DNA of 64,000 bases from Chitinophaga niastensis (GTDB taxonomy: Bacteria > Bacteroidota > Bacteroidia > Chitinophagales > Chitinophagaceae): contig NZ_PYAW01000003.1 of NCBI RefSeq assembly GCF_003014755.1, positions 496,001 through 560,000 of the forward strand, read 5' to 3'. The notes below the pieces were generated by a model. The model had not been told where the DNA came from. It saw nothing but the letters and a program-made list of their open reading frames with translations, and did no database searches. Position numbers and translations under genes: made by a program. Below, in pieces: positions 8,114-16,695 of the stretch; position 1 is the stretch's first letter, and every line of letters begins with the position of its first letter.

Positions 8114-8698
8114 ATGTCGGGCAGACCTAAAATATTTGATGACCAGGAAGTAATCGGCAAAGCAACAGAACTCTTCTGGCGACAAGGTTACGAAGCTACG
8201 TCTACAGAAGATTTGCTGGCCGCTATGGGCATCGGTAAAGGCAGTTTTTACCTGGCCTTCAAAGGAGGTAAAAAAGAACTGTATGAAAAAGTACTCGAAC
8301 AATTCAATGAAAAAGCCATAACCCGGTCTAAGAAAGAACTGGCTGCCAGTAAGGATCCTATTGAATTTATCCGGAACTTCTTTCGCAGTATTGTTACCAG
8401 CCCAAAAAAGATACACCAGAAAGGCTGCTTCTTCGGTAACGCCATCGCAGAACTGTCTAATACAGATATATTGCTGATGCGAAAAGCTGCTAATCACCTG
8501 AAAGAACTGGAAGAACTTTTTCATGATGCGCTTACCATTGCACAAAAAAACGGACAGCTGAAAAATCAGCAGGACCCCGCACTGCTGGCACGCACCCTGC
8601 TCAGCAACTGGAACGGGCTCGGTATCACCCGGAGAATATACCCCGATAATGAAATCCTGTCTGAACTAATTGAAATGCAATTGAAAATACTCGAATAA
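8114..8698 (+). CDS. TetR/AcrR-family transcriptional regulator
   Basis: 194-residue repressor. The N-terminal helix-turn-helix covers about residues 8-55 with the family pattern ATELFWRQGYEATSTEDL then GIGKGSFYLAFKGGKKELY; the C-terminal ligand-binding helices follow and include a Cys typical of the YxaF/LmrA-like branch (QKGCFFGN). It is followed after 46 bp by an MFS exporter, the usual arrangement of a drug-sensing repressor with its pump. The paired TGTACT-GGTA motifs at 8065 and 8715 are candidate binding sites for it. Ligand unknown. Confidence 0.92.
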   Translation: MSGRPKIFDDQEVIGKATELFWRQGYEATSTEDLLAAMGIGKGSFYLAFKGGKKELYEKVLEQFNEKAITRSKKELAASKDPIEFIRNFFRSIVTSPKKIHQKGCFFGNAIAELSNTDILLMRKAANHLKELEELFHDALTIAQKNGQLKNQQDPALLARTLLSNWNGLGITRRIYPDNEILSELIEMQLKILE

Positions 8699-8714
8699 TT
8701 TTTTTATCTAATTA

Positions 8715-8730
8715 TGTACTGTTTGGTACA
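8715..8730 (+). promoter_or_regulatory. Candidate TetR operator before the MFS gene
   Basis: TGTACTGTTTGGTACA is a near-palindrome (TGTAC...GTACA) located 15 bp upstream of the MFS start. It resembles the motif inside the tetR promoter (8065-8080), sharing TGTACT and TGGTA at the same spacing. Two similar sites, one before each gene of the pair, support binding by the product of the tetR gene. Confidence 0.55.
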
Positions 8731-8744
8731 CTATATGAAACGAT

Positions 8745-9959
8745 ATGATCGGAGAAATAATAACAAAAGAAGAAAAACAGGTACCAACATCATTATCATC
8801 TTCCACCGCATTACTTTTTGCCATTGCCTGCGGACTGGCAGTAGCCAACATATATTACGCACAACCCCTGCTCAATACAATGGGTGCGGAAATAGGCATC
8901 CGGCCGGGTTCCGTTGGCATAATCGTTACCGTTACACAAATAGGTTATGCCCTGGGACTACTGCTGCTCGTGCCATTAGGTGATCTGCTGAACCGCCGGA
9001 AGCTGATCATCACACAGTTATTACTGGTAGTAGCAGCCTTGCTGGTGGTGGCACTGGCATCTTCACACACAATTCTTTTTACAGGCATTGCAGCAGTGGG
9101 GTTACTGGCAGTAGTCACCCAGGTATTGGTTGCCTATGCCGCAGCATTGGCAGCACCGACAGAACGTGGCCGCATCGTAGGACTGGTGACCAGCGGTGTA
9201 GTACTCGGCATTTTACTGGCACGTACCGTCTCCGGTACATTGGCCGATCTGGCCGGATGGCGCTCGGTATATTTATTCTCAGCAACATTGATGTTGCTGA
9301 CAGCCGTTATCTTATCCCGCGTACTACCCCGGGAAGACCACCAAAAGGCAACAGCTACCTATGCGCAATTGCTGGCATCCGTTTTCCTGCTTTTTGTGCA
9401 GGAACGGGTATTGCGTATCCGCGCCATCATTGCCATGTTCATTTTCGCTTCCTTTAGTGTACTATGGACATCGCTGGTATTACCACTTAGCGCACCTCCT
9501 TATTCCTTCTCCCATACCATAACAGGTTTGTTTGGCCTGATTGGTGTGGCAGGTGCCCTGGGCGCTGCAAAAGCCGGCCGGCTGGCCGATCGTGGCCGCG
9601 GACAATGGACTACCGGTATAGCGTTGACACTACTTTTGTTTTCATGGTTACCGCTCAGTTTCACTGCGCACTCCCTGTTGTCATTGATAGCAGGTATTAT
9701 TATACTTGACTTTGCGGTACAGGCGGTACACGTTACCAACCAAAGTATGATCTACAGTGTACGCCCGGAATCCCGTAACAGGCTGGTAGCAGAGTACATG
9801 CTCTTTTACTCCGTAGGCAGTGGTGCAGGCAGTATTGCAGCTACAACTGTTTATGCTTGGAGCGGCTGGACAGGTGTATGTGTTTTAGGTGCCTCCATCA
9901 GTGCACTGGGTTTAATTTTCTGGGCATTAACAATAAGGTACATCCCACGAAATATTTAG
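8745..9959 (+). CDS. MFS transporter, drug-efflux type
   Basis: 404-residue inner-membrane protein with about twelve hydrophobic segments. The loop between helices 2 and 3 reads GDLLNRRKL, a form of the MFS signature GxLaDrxGrrxxl. The motif ANIYYAQPLL in the first helix region is typical of the YgaY/arabinose-efflux-like subgroup. Proton-driven export of a small molecule is expected. It lies 46 bp after the TetR gene and behind a candidate operator, so it is probably induced by its own substrate. The ATG at 8745 gives a normal N-terminus of about 25 polar residues before helix 1. Confidence 0.92.
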   Translation: MIGEIITKEEKQVPTSLSSSTALLFAIACGLAVANIYYAQPLLNTMGAEIGIRPGSVGIIVTVTQIGYALGLLLLVPLGDLLNRRKLIITQLLLVVAALLVVALASSHTILFTGIAAVGLLAVVTQVLVAYAAALAAPTERGRIVGLVTSGVVLGILLARTVSGTLADLAGWRSVYLFSATLMLLTAVILSRVLPREDHQKATATYAQLLASVFLLFVQERVLRIRAIIAMFIFASFSVLWTSLVLPLSAPPYSFSHTITGLFGLIGVAGALGAAKAGRLADRGRGQWTTGIALTLLLFSWLPLSFTAHSLLSLIAGIIILDFAVQAVHVTNQSMIYSVRPESRNRLVAEYMLFYSVGSGAGSIAATTVYAWSGWTGVCVLGASISALGLIFWALTIRYIPRNI

Positions 9960-10030
9960 TCTGTACATTAAGTTTGTCCTGCAAAAAACAATATATTTAC
10001 CTGCACAAGTTGAAACAAAAACATGTTGTG

Positions 10031-10828
10031 ATGCAGCACATACCCATTTACCAGGTCGACGCTTTTACAGATACACTTTTTCATGGAAATCCTGCAGCCG
10101 TATGCCTTTTGGAGGCATGGCTGCCAACTCCTGTCCTGCAGCAAATTGCCGCAGAAAACTATTTACCGGAAACCGCCTTTTTCATTCCCACTAACAAAGC
10201 AGGGCACTATGACCTCAGATGGTTTACACCGGAAATTGAAATGGACCTATGCGGACACGCTACCATGGCTGCAGCACATGTACTGTTCTATCACCTGGGA
10301 TGGGATATGCATTCCATTACTTTTCATACACAAAGCGGACCACTCAATGTCACTAAAAACAACGATATACTGACCCTTGATTTTCCGTCGAGGCCACCGG
10401 AAGAAGCCATCCTGCCACCTGTTATCCTGAAAGGAATAGATGTATACCCTTTGAGCGTTTATAAAGCAAGAGACTATATACTCGTATACCAAAGTGAAGA
10501 TATTATCCGGAATATGGTACCCAATCAGGCCATTATCAACCAGGTAAACCTGGATCCCGGCGGTATTATTGTTACTGCAAAAGGAAATGAGGTAGATTTT
10601 GTGTCGCGTTACTTTACGCCACAGGCAAGCATTTTCGAAGATCCTGTAACTGGTTCCTCGCATTGTTCCCTGATACCATTCTGGAGCAAACAGTTAGGAA
10701 AAAAAGAAATGGTTGCATTACAAGTATCTCCCAGAACAGGAAAATTGTACTGCCAGGATGCTGGCGACAGGGTACTCATTGGTGGTACCTGCAAGACTTA
10801 CCTGGAAGGAAAGATTTTTGTACCTTAA
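10031..10828 (+). CDS. PhzF-family protein (isomerase/epimerase fold)
   Basis: 265-residue protein of the PhzF/diaminopimelate-epimerase fold. Diagnostic parts are QVDAFTDTLFHGNPAAVC at residues 8-25, the catalytic Glu47 in NYLPETAFF, CGHATMAA in the middle, and FEDPVTGSSHC near the C-terminus. Bacterial relatives outside phenazine clusters are mostly of unknown substrate. The open frame extends upstream into the MFS gene, but homology begins at ATG 10031. The stop is 4 bp before the next gene, so both are likely cotranscribed. Confidence 0.92.
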   Translation: MQHIPIYQVDAFTDTLFHGNPAAVCLLEAWLPTPVLQQIAAENYLPETAFFIPTNKAGHYDLRWFTPEIEMDLCGHATMAAAHVLFYHLGWDMHSITFHTQSGPLNVTKNNDILTLDFPSRPPEEAILPPVILKGIDVYPLSVYKARDYILVYQSEDIIRNMVPNQAIINQVNLDPGGIIVTAKGNEVDFVSRYFTPQASIFEDPVTGSSHCSLIPFWSKQLGKKEMVALQVSPRTGKLYCQDAGDRVLIGGTCKTYLEGKIFVP

Positions 10829-10832
10829 TGAG

Positions 10833-11957
10833 ATGAAATATTTCTGTTTGCTGTTTTGGAGCCTGTTCCTCTGTATCACCACCACCGCCCAAACCCAGGA
10901 CCCTGCGCTTCTACAGGTAGATAACCCCGTAAAAGCATTTATGCGGCAATATCATGTACCGGGCATGTCTGTAGCTATTACACGCAACGGCAAACTGGTA
11001 TATGCGCACAGCTACGGGTACGCAGACACGACGCAACATACGCCCGTTAATAATAGCAACTTATTCCGTATTGCCAGTGTATCTAAATCTATAACGGCAA
11101 CGGCTATACTTAAACTCACAGAAGAGAAAAAATTATCGCTGGACGACCATGTATTTGGTCCCGGTGGCATACTTGGGGCTGAATATAGTTTACCATCAAA
11201 CCAACCCAACGTAGCACAAATCACCGTCCGTGAGCTATTACAACATACTGGCGGCGGCTGGACCAACGACGATACAGATCCTATGTTCAGCCATCCAAAA
11301 ATGACTGCCAATGAATTGATTGCATGGACGCTGGATCATCAGCCATTGCTGCACACACCAGGCACGGTATACGCCTATTCTAATTTTGGATATTGTATAC
11401 TGGGAAGAGTGATAGAAAAAATTACAGGAATGACCTATGAGCAGTATGTAAAAACAGCCATCCTGCAACCTTGTGGTATCAGTACCATGCAAACAGGCGG
11501 CAATACACTGGATGAAAGAAAACCAAACGAAGTAATATATTATGGCCAGCAAGGCCAACAGCCTTATAGCTATAATATTGCCCGCATGGATGCTCATGGC
11601 GGATGGATTGCCACCGCTACTGATCTGGCCCGCTTCCTGGTACATATAGATGGGTTTCCTTCCCCGCCTGATATACTCACTGCAACCTCCATTACCGCCA
11701 TGACCACCCCGTCTGCGGCTAACCCTAACTATGCATTGGGATGGCTGGTAAATGTATACCACAACTGGTGGCATTCCGGCTCCCTGCCCGGAACAGCCAG
11801 CGAAATAATACGTGCACACAACGGGTTTAACTGGGTTATCCTTTGTAATACACGCACGGATAAAAGCTTCTTTAATGATATGGATGCACTTATCTGGAAA
11901 GCGGTTAATGATTCCACCACACAATGGCCGGATACAAATCTGTTTATGACTAAATAA
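10833..11957 (+). CDS. Secreted serine hydrolase, class C beta-lactamase/PBP fold
   Basis: 374-residue protein with a signal peptide (residues 1-20, cleavage after TTTAQ) and the beta-lactamase-related fold. The catalytic set is complete: Ser82-x-x-Lys85 (SVSK), Tyr-x-Asn in YSNFGY near 181-183, and HSGS near 314. Such proteins are usually D-peptidases or esterases in the periplasm, not true beta-lactamases. ATG 10833 lies 4 bp after the PhzF stop; longer in-frame starts would lie inside the PhzF gene and remove the signal peptide from the N-terminus. Substrate unknown. Confidence 0.9.
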   Translation: MKYFCLLFWSLFLCITTTAQTQDPALLQVDNPVKAFMRQYHVPGMSVAITRNGKLVYAHSYGYADTTQHTPVNNSNLFRIASVSKSITATAILKLTEEKKLSLDDHVFGPGGILGAEYSLPSNQPNVAQITVRELLQHTGGGWTNDDTDPMFSHPKMTANELIAWTLDHQPLLHTPGTVYAYSNFGYCILGRVIEKITGMTYEQYVKTAILQPCGISTMQTGGNTLDERKPNEVIYYGQQGQQPYSYNIARMDAHGGWIATATDLARFLVHIDGFPSPPDILTATSITAMTTPSAANPNYALGWLVNVYHNWWHSGSLPGTASEIIRAHNGFNWVILCNTRTDKSFFNDMDALIWKAVNDSTTQWPDTNLFMTK

Positions 11958-11981
11958 CGTTCATGTATAAACGAAATTTAC

Positions 11982-12077
11982 TTATAATACCAGTGCAGCA
12001 AAAGAAGGTTTTTTTATCTGCCCAGCTGACACAAAAAAGGAGAGCGATACAAATACAAACAACGCAATTGTTTTCAT
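11982..12077 (-). pseudogene. 31-codon frame consisting of a signal peptide and a short tail
   Basis: Starting 15 bp downstream of the chitinase stop on the same strand, an ATG opens a frame with MKTIALFVFVSLSFFVSAGQ, a textbook Sec signal peptide, and then only eleven more residues before TAA. A secreted protein cut off after its signal peptide is the simplest reading; a tiny secreted peptide in the chitinase operon is the alternative. It lies in the gap between convergent genes. Confidence 0.4.
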
Positions 12078-12092
12078 AACGATCATTAAATT

Positions 12093-13946
12093 TTAATCTA
12101 TGGCAGCCGCCCAGTGTATAGCGTTTCCTAAAAGGATACCATAATTTTTATTTGTTAATAACGATGCATCATGTCCTACTCCTATGTATACAGCTCTCGG
12201 AAATTTTTGGTTGGTCCAGATGATCGGATGATCCCCCATTGGCTTATTTTGTTTGTAGGTAGATTCATCTGCGGTAGCCAATACATGCACATTTTTACGC
12301 GGACTTTTATCAAACTCATACCATTCGTCAGCGATCTCAAATTTTTCCGGTAAATCTTTGGTGATAGGGTGTTGCCGGTCTTCTATCAACAGCGTAGCAC
12401 GTTGATACTTTGGATGAGGAGAATAAACAACGCCCCCCATAAAGTCTTCAAACCATTGCCAGTTTTGTCTTCCGGCGGCATAGAAATAACCACCTGTTAA
12501 GCCGGCTGCGTGAATACCTACATAGCCATTGCCCTGTGTAATATATTGCTGCAATGCCTGCTGCTGCACAGCAGACATATCAAACGGTGCCAGCTGCAAC
12601 TGGATAAATACCCTGTAGTTGCGCAGGTTGGCGGTATTAATGCGACTGGTATCATCCGTAATATCTGCTATAAAATTATTTGCAGCGGCCATTTGCTGCA
12701 GAAAAGGGGTGGCAGCGGCAATCATTGCCAGGTGATCCTTAGCTTTGGAAGTAAGTACCAGTACCTTGAAGGGCCGCGGTGGTACTCCTCTCAGCGAAGT
12801 ATTGATCTGATCCAACAGGTATTCCTTTTCATCAGAAAAATATTCCCAGAACATGACACCTGCCATTTTATTAGCAGTTACATAAGCACATTTATTTTGC
12901 ACAGACCATTCATCATCGTAGGTAATAAATTCTTTTGTTGCAGGATTGAATAAGTAAGGCGCTTTTGCCACCTCATCTCTATAAGCATAAAAACCATTGT
13001 AATTTACAAGGCTGTCTTTTGTATACGTATAACCTTTACCGAAAGACTGCGACACAATCTTACCTCCCAGCCCGTTACCACTGGTGTCCGCCATTTTGAA
13101 GCGGCGACCGTAAAAGGCAATACCCATCACCAGTTTATTCACCGGCACACCTGCCGCTACATAAGCCTTCACCGCTTTATCTGCCGACTTCCCCGATGGA
13201 TTGACCGCAGAAGTATAAAGGTTAGTATGATGATCCGCTATTTTATCTGAATAAAAATCATAGGTCATGAGATTGATGTAATCCAGGTATTGCTGTGCCT
13301 TACCCATCTCAGTAGTTTCCAGGAAACCTACAAAGCCGCCTACTGCTGTAGTCAGCAGCTTCTGACGATGTGTTTCGCGTTGCAGTTTATCTAATTCCGC
13401 GCGTAGCGCAGCAAACATCAATGTAAAATTTTGTTTGTCCTCCGGGCGATATACATTCCCGTCTTCACCAGGTCTGGCGGGATATTCCCAGTCTATATCC
13501 ACCCCATCCAATCCGTATTTACGGATGATATCCACAGCACTGACAGCAAATGCTTTGCGCGAAGTATCCGTTAACACCGCATCAGAAAAATTTGCACTCC
13601 ACGACCAGCCACCCACCGAAATAAGGATCTTTAAATCGGGGTTCTTCTCTTTTAATTTATTTAACAAACGCAGATTGACGGTATCTGTATTTTCATTACT
13701 CAGCACCGCCCGGTTATGCAATACATTTACAAAAGCATAATTAATATGCGTAAGCTTCTGCGCAGCAATTTGCGTCACATTCACTAATCCACGGTAACCA
13801 CCTACATAGCCAATAATGACCGGCTTTCCCGGTTCTTTAGCCTTCTGCTGGAATGCGTAAAGCGCAGGGGTAGCAAATAAAGCCGGTAATAGTAGCATGC
13901 ATAAATAAGCACCTCCCTTTTTAAGTAAATAATGCAAATGCTCCAT
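12093..13946 (-). CDS. GH18 chitinase-like enzyme fused to a ThuA domain
   Basis: 617-residue secreted protein with a signal segment (about 13-32). Residues 42-385 are a glycoside hydrolase 18 barrel with SVGGWSWS (110-117) and the catalytic DGVDIDWE (Asp147, Asp150, Asp152, Glu154), so hydrolysis of chitin or another GlcNAc polymer is likely. From about residue 390 the chain continues as a ThuA-like domain, a class I glutamine-amidotransferase-like fold (YVGIHAAG, then GVVYSPHP, DEWYEF, GVGHD), common in Bacteroidota carbohydrate enzymes. The start at 13944-13946 was chosen over one eleven codons upstream. A LacI-type operator lies about 300 bp upstream. Confidence 0.9.
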   Translation of the reverse strand: MEHLHYLLKKGGAYLCMLLLPALFATPALYAFQQKAKEPGKPVIIGYVGGYRGLVNVTQIAAQKLTHINYAFVNVLHNRAVLSNENTDTVNLRLLNKLKEKNPDLKILISVGGWSWSANFSDAVLTDTSRKAFAVSAVDIIRKYGLDGVDIDWEYPARPGEDGNVYRPEDKQNFTLMFAALRAELDKLQRETHRQKLLTTAVGGFVGFLETTEMGKAQQYLDYINLMTYDFYSDKIADHHTNLYTSAVNPSGKSADKAVKAYVAAGVPVNKLVMGIAFYGRRFKMADTSGNGLGGKIVSQSFGKGYTYTKDSLVNYNGFYAYRDEVAKAPYLFNPATKEFITYDDEWSVQNKCAYVTANKMAGVMFWEYFSDEKEYLLDQINTSLRGVPPRPFKVLVLTSKAKDHLAMIAAATPFLQQMAAANNFIADITDDTSRINTANLRNYRVFIQLQLAPFDMSAVQQQALQQYITQGNGYVGIHAAGLTGGYFYAAGRQNWQWFEDFMGGVVYSPHPKYQRATLLIEDRQHPITKDLPEKFEIADEWYEFDKSPRKNVHVLATADESTYKQNKPMGDHPIIWTNQKFPRAVYIGVGHDASLLTNKNYGILLGNAIHWAAAID

Positions 13947-13980
13947 GATATCTTTTCTTTTGGAATATTTTTTAAGCATA

Positions 13981-14238
13981 TTAGATTTTTAATCTCAACT
14001 TTCTTTTTTCCAGGAAACCCACTGTGATAATGAGTATAAGCGCCACCGCAAAAGAGCGGATGATGCCACCAATACCTCTATTGAACCACTGCAGATAATT
14101 AAAATGTACCGGGCTGAAAACAGCATACAGCAAATAAGGCATCAGGTAACAGGGGTGGCCATCTTTAACCTGTTACACCGTGGAGATGCCACCCCAGACA
14201 GGTAGCAGCGTATAAGATACATTGTTCTTTTCAAACTT
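13981..14238 (-). pseudogene. Decayed C-terminal part of a membrane protein
   Basis: Minus-strand frame open from 14172 to the TAA at 13981-13983 and ending in a hydrophobic helix and a basic tail (FAVALILIITVGFLEKRKLR). Before it come YLLYAVFSPVHFNYLQWF. The same frame continues upstream past a TAA at 14173-14175 with VSYTLLPVWGGISTV, then another stop near 14238. No start codon with a normal N-terminus is present, so this looks like the remnant of an integral membrane protein. Bacteroidota GlcNAc-acyltransferase-like (DUF5009/COG4299) proteins end in a similar helix plus basic tail, which would suit the chitinase next door, but I cannot prove it. Confidence 0.4.
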
Positions 14239-14241
14239 TTA

Positions 14242-14255
14242 TGAAAACGTTTGCA
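14242..14255. promoter_or_regulatory. LacI-type operator, 14-bp palindrome
   Basis: TGAAAACGTTTGCA is a near-perfect palindrome with central ACGT, one base away from the cre/LacI-family consensus TGwAAnCGnTnwCA. It lies in the 582-bp divergent region between the chitinase-ThuA gene (minus) and the GH71/99-like gene (plus), where a sugar-responsive repressor would be expected to act. No LacI-family gene is in the window. Confidence 0.5.
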
Positions 14256-14443
14256 ATAAAGTAATCATATGACGAAAGCCGGAGCTGTTGTTATCCCATT
14301 TTCAAATATTAATGCCACTAATCACAAAATTAATCCGGCAATTAAGGTTTTATTACCCCTTCTGTTAGTGCTCCAACACTTACTTGCATGCAGCATCCGG
14401 ACATATGGCCGGATACAATAACAAAGGTGAATGCAAAACCTTG

Positions 14444-14475
14444 GAGAATCCGGTCATTTCCGGATTCTCTTTTTT
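14444..14475 (+). terminator. Intrinsic terminator hairpin in the divergent gap
   Basis: Perfect 10-bp stem GAGAATCCGG/CCGGATTCTC (14444-14453, 14460-14469) with a 6-base loop and TTTTTT after it, on the plus strand. No intact plus-strand gene ends here. The stretch just before it (about 14340-14420) can be read as a lipoprotein-like leader (LLPLLLVLQHLLACS) ending in a stop at 14420, so the hairpin may be left from a lost gene, or may attenuate the gene at 14529. Confidence 0.6.
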
Positions 14476-14528
14476 AAACAACGCATGCCTGCTGATTTAA
14501 AAAATCGGCGTTAAAAAAAGATGCCCGT

Positions 14529-15812
14529 ATGAAAAAAATTACCGTTTTACTTTTTGCGATGCTCCTAATGATGGCCGGTAGTGCTGTTAAGGTAAATGCC
14601 CAGTTAAAGCATAGCCGGCAAACACAATATCCATCTTATCATGGTCTTATTATGGCAGGTTACCAGGGTTGGTTCCGGGCTGCTGGTGATGGCTCATCAG
14701 CCAAACGTTTCGCCTATGGCGACGAAAGCCGCAGTGGCATTGACATGTGGCCAGATGTAAGTGAATATGCAAAAACATATCCTACTCCTTTTAAATTGGC
14801 TAACGGAGATACCGCACGTTTTTTCAGCTCCTGTGATAAAAGCACTGTTGAGCTGCATTTCAAATGGATGCAGGAATACGGCGTAGACGGTGTATTTATG
14901 CAACGTTTCTTTGGTAATGCCAAACACAGAGACAGCGCCTCCACGGTAATCCTGAAAAATGCATTTGAAGCAGCATCCAAATATAAACGGGCAATTGCCG
15001 TGATGTACGACCTGTCCGGGTTAAACGCTTCCGGTGAGGACTGTTCTGCCATTATTGAAGACTGGAAATACCTGGTGGATCAGTTAAAAGTAACCAATCA
15101 ATCCGGGCAAAAAACCTACTTGCAGGAACATGGTAAACCAGTGGTGGCCATTTGGGGCATTGGTTTTCCTGATCGCCCGTATAACCTCCGCAACATAGGG
15201 CTGGAGCGATTAATAGACTTCCTCAAAAATGATCCGGTATATGGTAACTGTGCGATAATGTTGGGTGTACCTACTGCCTGGCGCACACTTAATGCCGATT
15301 GCCTGCCCGACCCCTATTTACATACCATCATCAAACAGGCCGACATCCTGCTGCCCTGGACGGTGCAGCGCTATTCTCCGCTCCTGCACAATGATATGGA
15401 CCGCTACCGCGACAATCTCACAGCTGATCTGGCCTGGTGCCGGGCCAATCACCTGGAATATGTTCCCTGTGTATATCCTGGATTCAGCTGGCATAACCTG
15501 AGCCGCTACGAATTCCTGGATGATGTGAAGCCGGTGGCTTCTATTCCACGGCAAGGTGGCCGGTTTTACTGGCAACAAATCACTACTGCACTCAATGCAG
15601 GTGCCAGCATGCTTTATGTAGCTATGTTTGATGAAGTAAATGAGGCTACGGCTATCTTTAAGGCTACAGATCAGCCGCCGGTAAGCAGCACTACGCCTTT
15701 TATTAATTTAGATGGCAGGCCATCAGACCATTATCTATGGTTAACCGGCGAAGCAGCAAAGATGTTGCGTAATGAGAAACCGCTTAGTATAAAAATGCCG
15801 GAACGGAAATAA
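14529..15812 (+). CDS. Secreted GH71/GH99-like glycoside hydrolase family protein
   Basis: 427-residue exported protein, signal peptide about residues 1-24 (cleavage near VNAQ). The body resembles the GH71/GH99-like TIM barrels often annotated as xylosidase or endo-mannosidase-like in Bacteroidota: GLIMAGYQGWF at the start, YGVDGVFMQRFF, VAIWGIGFPDRP, and the acidic AMFDEVNEATAIF near the C-terminus where catalytic acids lie in GH99. The exact polysaccharide is unknown. It faces the chitinase gene across a region with a LacI-type operator, which suggests joint control by a sugar. The ATG at 14529 gives an ideal signal peptide. Confidence 0.82.
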   Translation: MKKITVLLFAMLLMMAGSAVKVNAQLKHSRQTQYPSYHGLIMAGYQGWFRAAGDGSSAKRFAYGDESRSGIDMWPDVSEYAKTYPTPFKLANGDTARFFSSCDKSTVELHFKWMQEYGVDGVFMQRFFGNAKHRDSASTVILKNAFEAASKYKRAIAVMYDLSGLNASGEDCSAIIEDWKYLVDQLKVTNQSGQKTYLQEHGKPVVAIWGIGFPDRPYNLRNIGLERLIDFLKNDPVYGNCAIMLGVPTAWRTLNADCLPDPYLHTIIKQADILLPWTVQRYSPLLHNDMDRYRDNLTADLAWCRANHLEYVPCVYPGFSWHNLSRYEFLDDVKPVASIPRQGGRFYWQQITTALNAGASMLYVAMFDEVNEATAIFKATDQPPVSSTTPFINLDGRPSDHYLWLTGEAAKMLRNEKPLSIKMPERK

Positions 15813-15841
15813 TAGGTATATTATTCCGGCACAAAAGCGTG

Positions 15842-16237
15842 TTATACATGTTTTGGCTGCACATTCAGCTGATTGGCTTCTTTTGACAGGAGATATGAAC
15901 CAACCACATAGGAGGCAATTCCCACTACTATAAATAAAATAATAGTGAAAATAATTTTCCGGGAATAGTACCTGCTGGTGGCAGAACGGTTTACCACAAT
16001 TTCCTCTATTTCAAGCCAGGCAACTGTTGGATCTTCTTTAGCATAATGAGGGTCCAACTGTCCGGCTTTAATTAGACCCTGATACATTTCCGCAATTGAT
16101 TTTGCGTTAGGAATAATATCCATCAATGCAATCAGTTCTTCTGTTTCATCTTCAAATTCATTTTTTTCCAGCAAAACTATTTCCGGCGATGGTATCTGCA
16201 ATACCTTATCTAAAATAATTTTTAAATAATTCTTCAT
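15842..16237 (-). CDS. Unknown protein with one C-terminal membrane helix (131 aa)
   Basis: I do not recognise the family. The first ~95 residues are polar and acidic (ELIALMDIIPNAKSIAEMYQGLI), followed by one membrane helix IIFTIILFIVVGIASYVVGSYLL near the C-terminus and a short tail. This tail-anchored layout fits an inner-membrane regulatory or scaffold protein. ATG 16235-16237 is preferred because a start 20 codons upstream adds a region without helix or motif. It ends convergent to the GH71/99-like gene with 29 bp between the stops. Confidence 0.7.
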   Translation of the reverse strand: MKNYLKIILDKVLQIPSPEIVLLEKNEFEDETEELIALMDIIPNAKSIAEMYQGLIKAGQLDPHYAKEDPTVAWLEIEEIVVNRSATSRYYSRKIIFTIILFIVVGIASYVVGSYLLSKEANQLNVQPKHV

Positions 16238-16695
16238 AATAATACTTGCATGGCTACTTAATATATTGGATATATGGATACAATACTCTTTCCGCAAGAG
16301 TTATATAACACTATAGATTGGGCTGCAGAAAATTGCTGCAGATTTTTTTGGCAGGCCACAGTAGTAGGGTACAATCGGCTATAGATCTTCAAAAACTCAC
16401 ACCTTGTAAAGGTATCGGTCTAAGCTACATACGAAGCAGACCATTGGTATAGATTTCTTCCGGGAAAAATTAATCATTATACCTGACCTCGCTTTAATTT
16501 TTCTAATCTGTTACAGGGAAACTTTAAAGCGTTTTAATGCAGGCATCTTCATAAAAATGTCTGTTGGGAATACGTACATTATATTATGCATCGGTATTTT
16601 TCTCACTTTTTTTACACTATCCCAATCCCCTAAATTCCACTGCAATCCTAACTCACTTTTTATTATCTTTACCGAACCCCAAAAATGTAAGCGCT
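16238..16695. other. Divergent intergenic region without a recognised gene
   Basis: 458 bp between two divergent genes, AT-rich. I see no conserved reading frame. A small hairpin CTGCAGAAAATTGCTGCAG (about 16324-16342) lies near the minus-strand start. On the plus strand TATCTTTA at 16663-16670 resembles the -7 element and would serve the gene at 16696. Confidence 0.5.

Noticed and set aside
10833..11957. Acquired beta-lactamase resistance gene
   Set aside because: SxxK, YxN and HSG motifs are shared by all serine hydrolases of this fold; the neighbourhood and distant features point to a peptidase or esterase.
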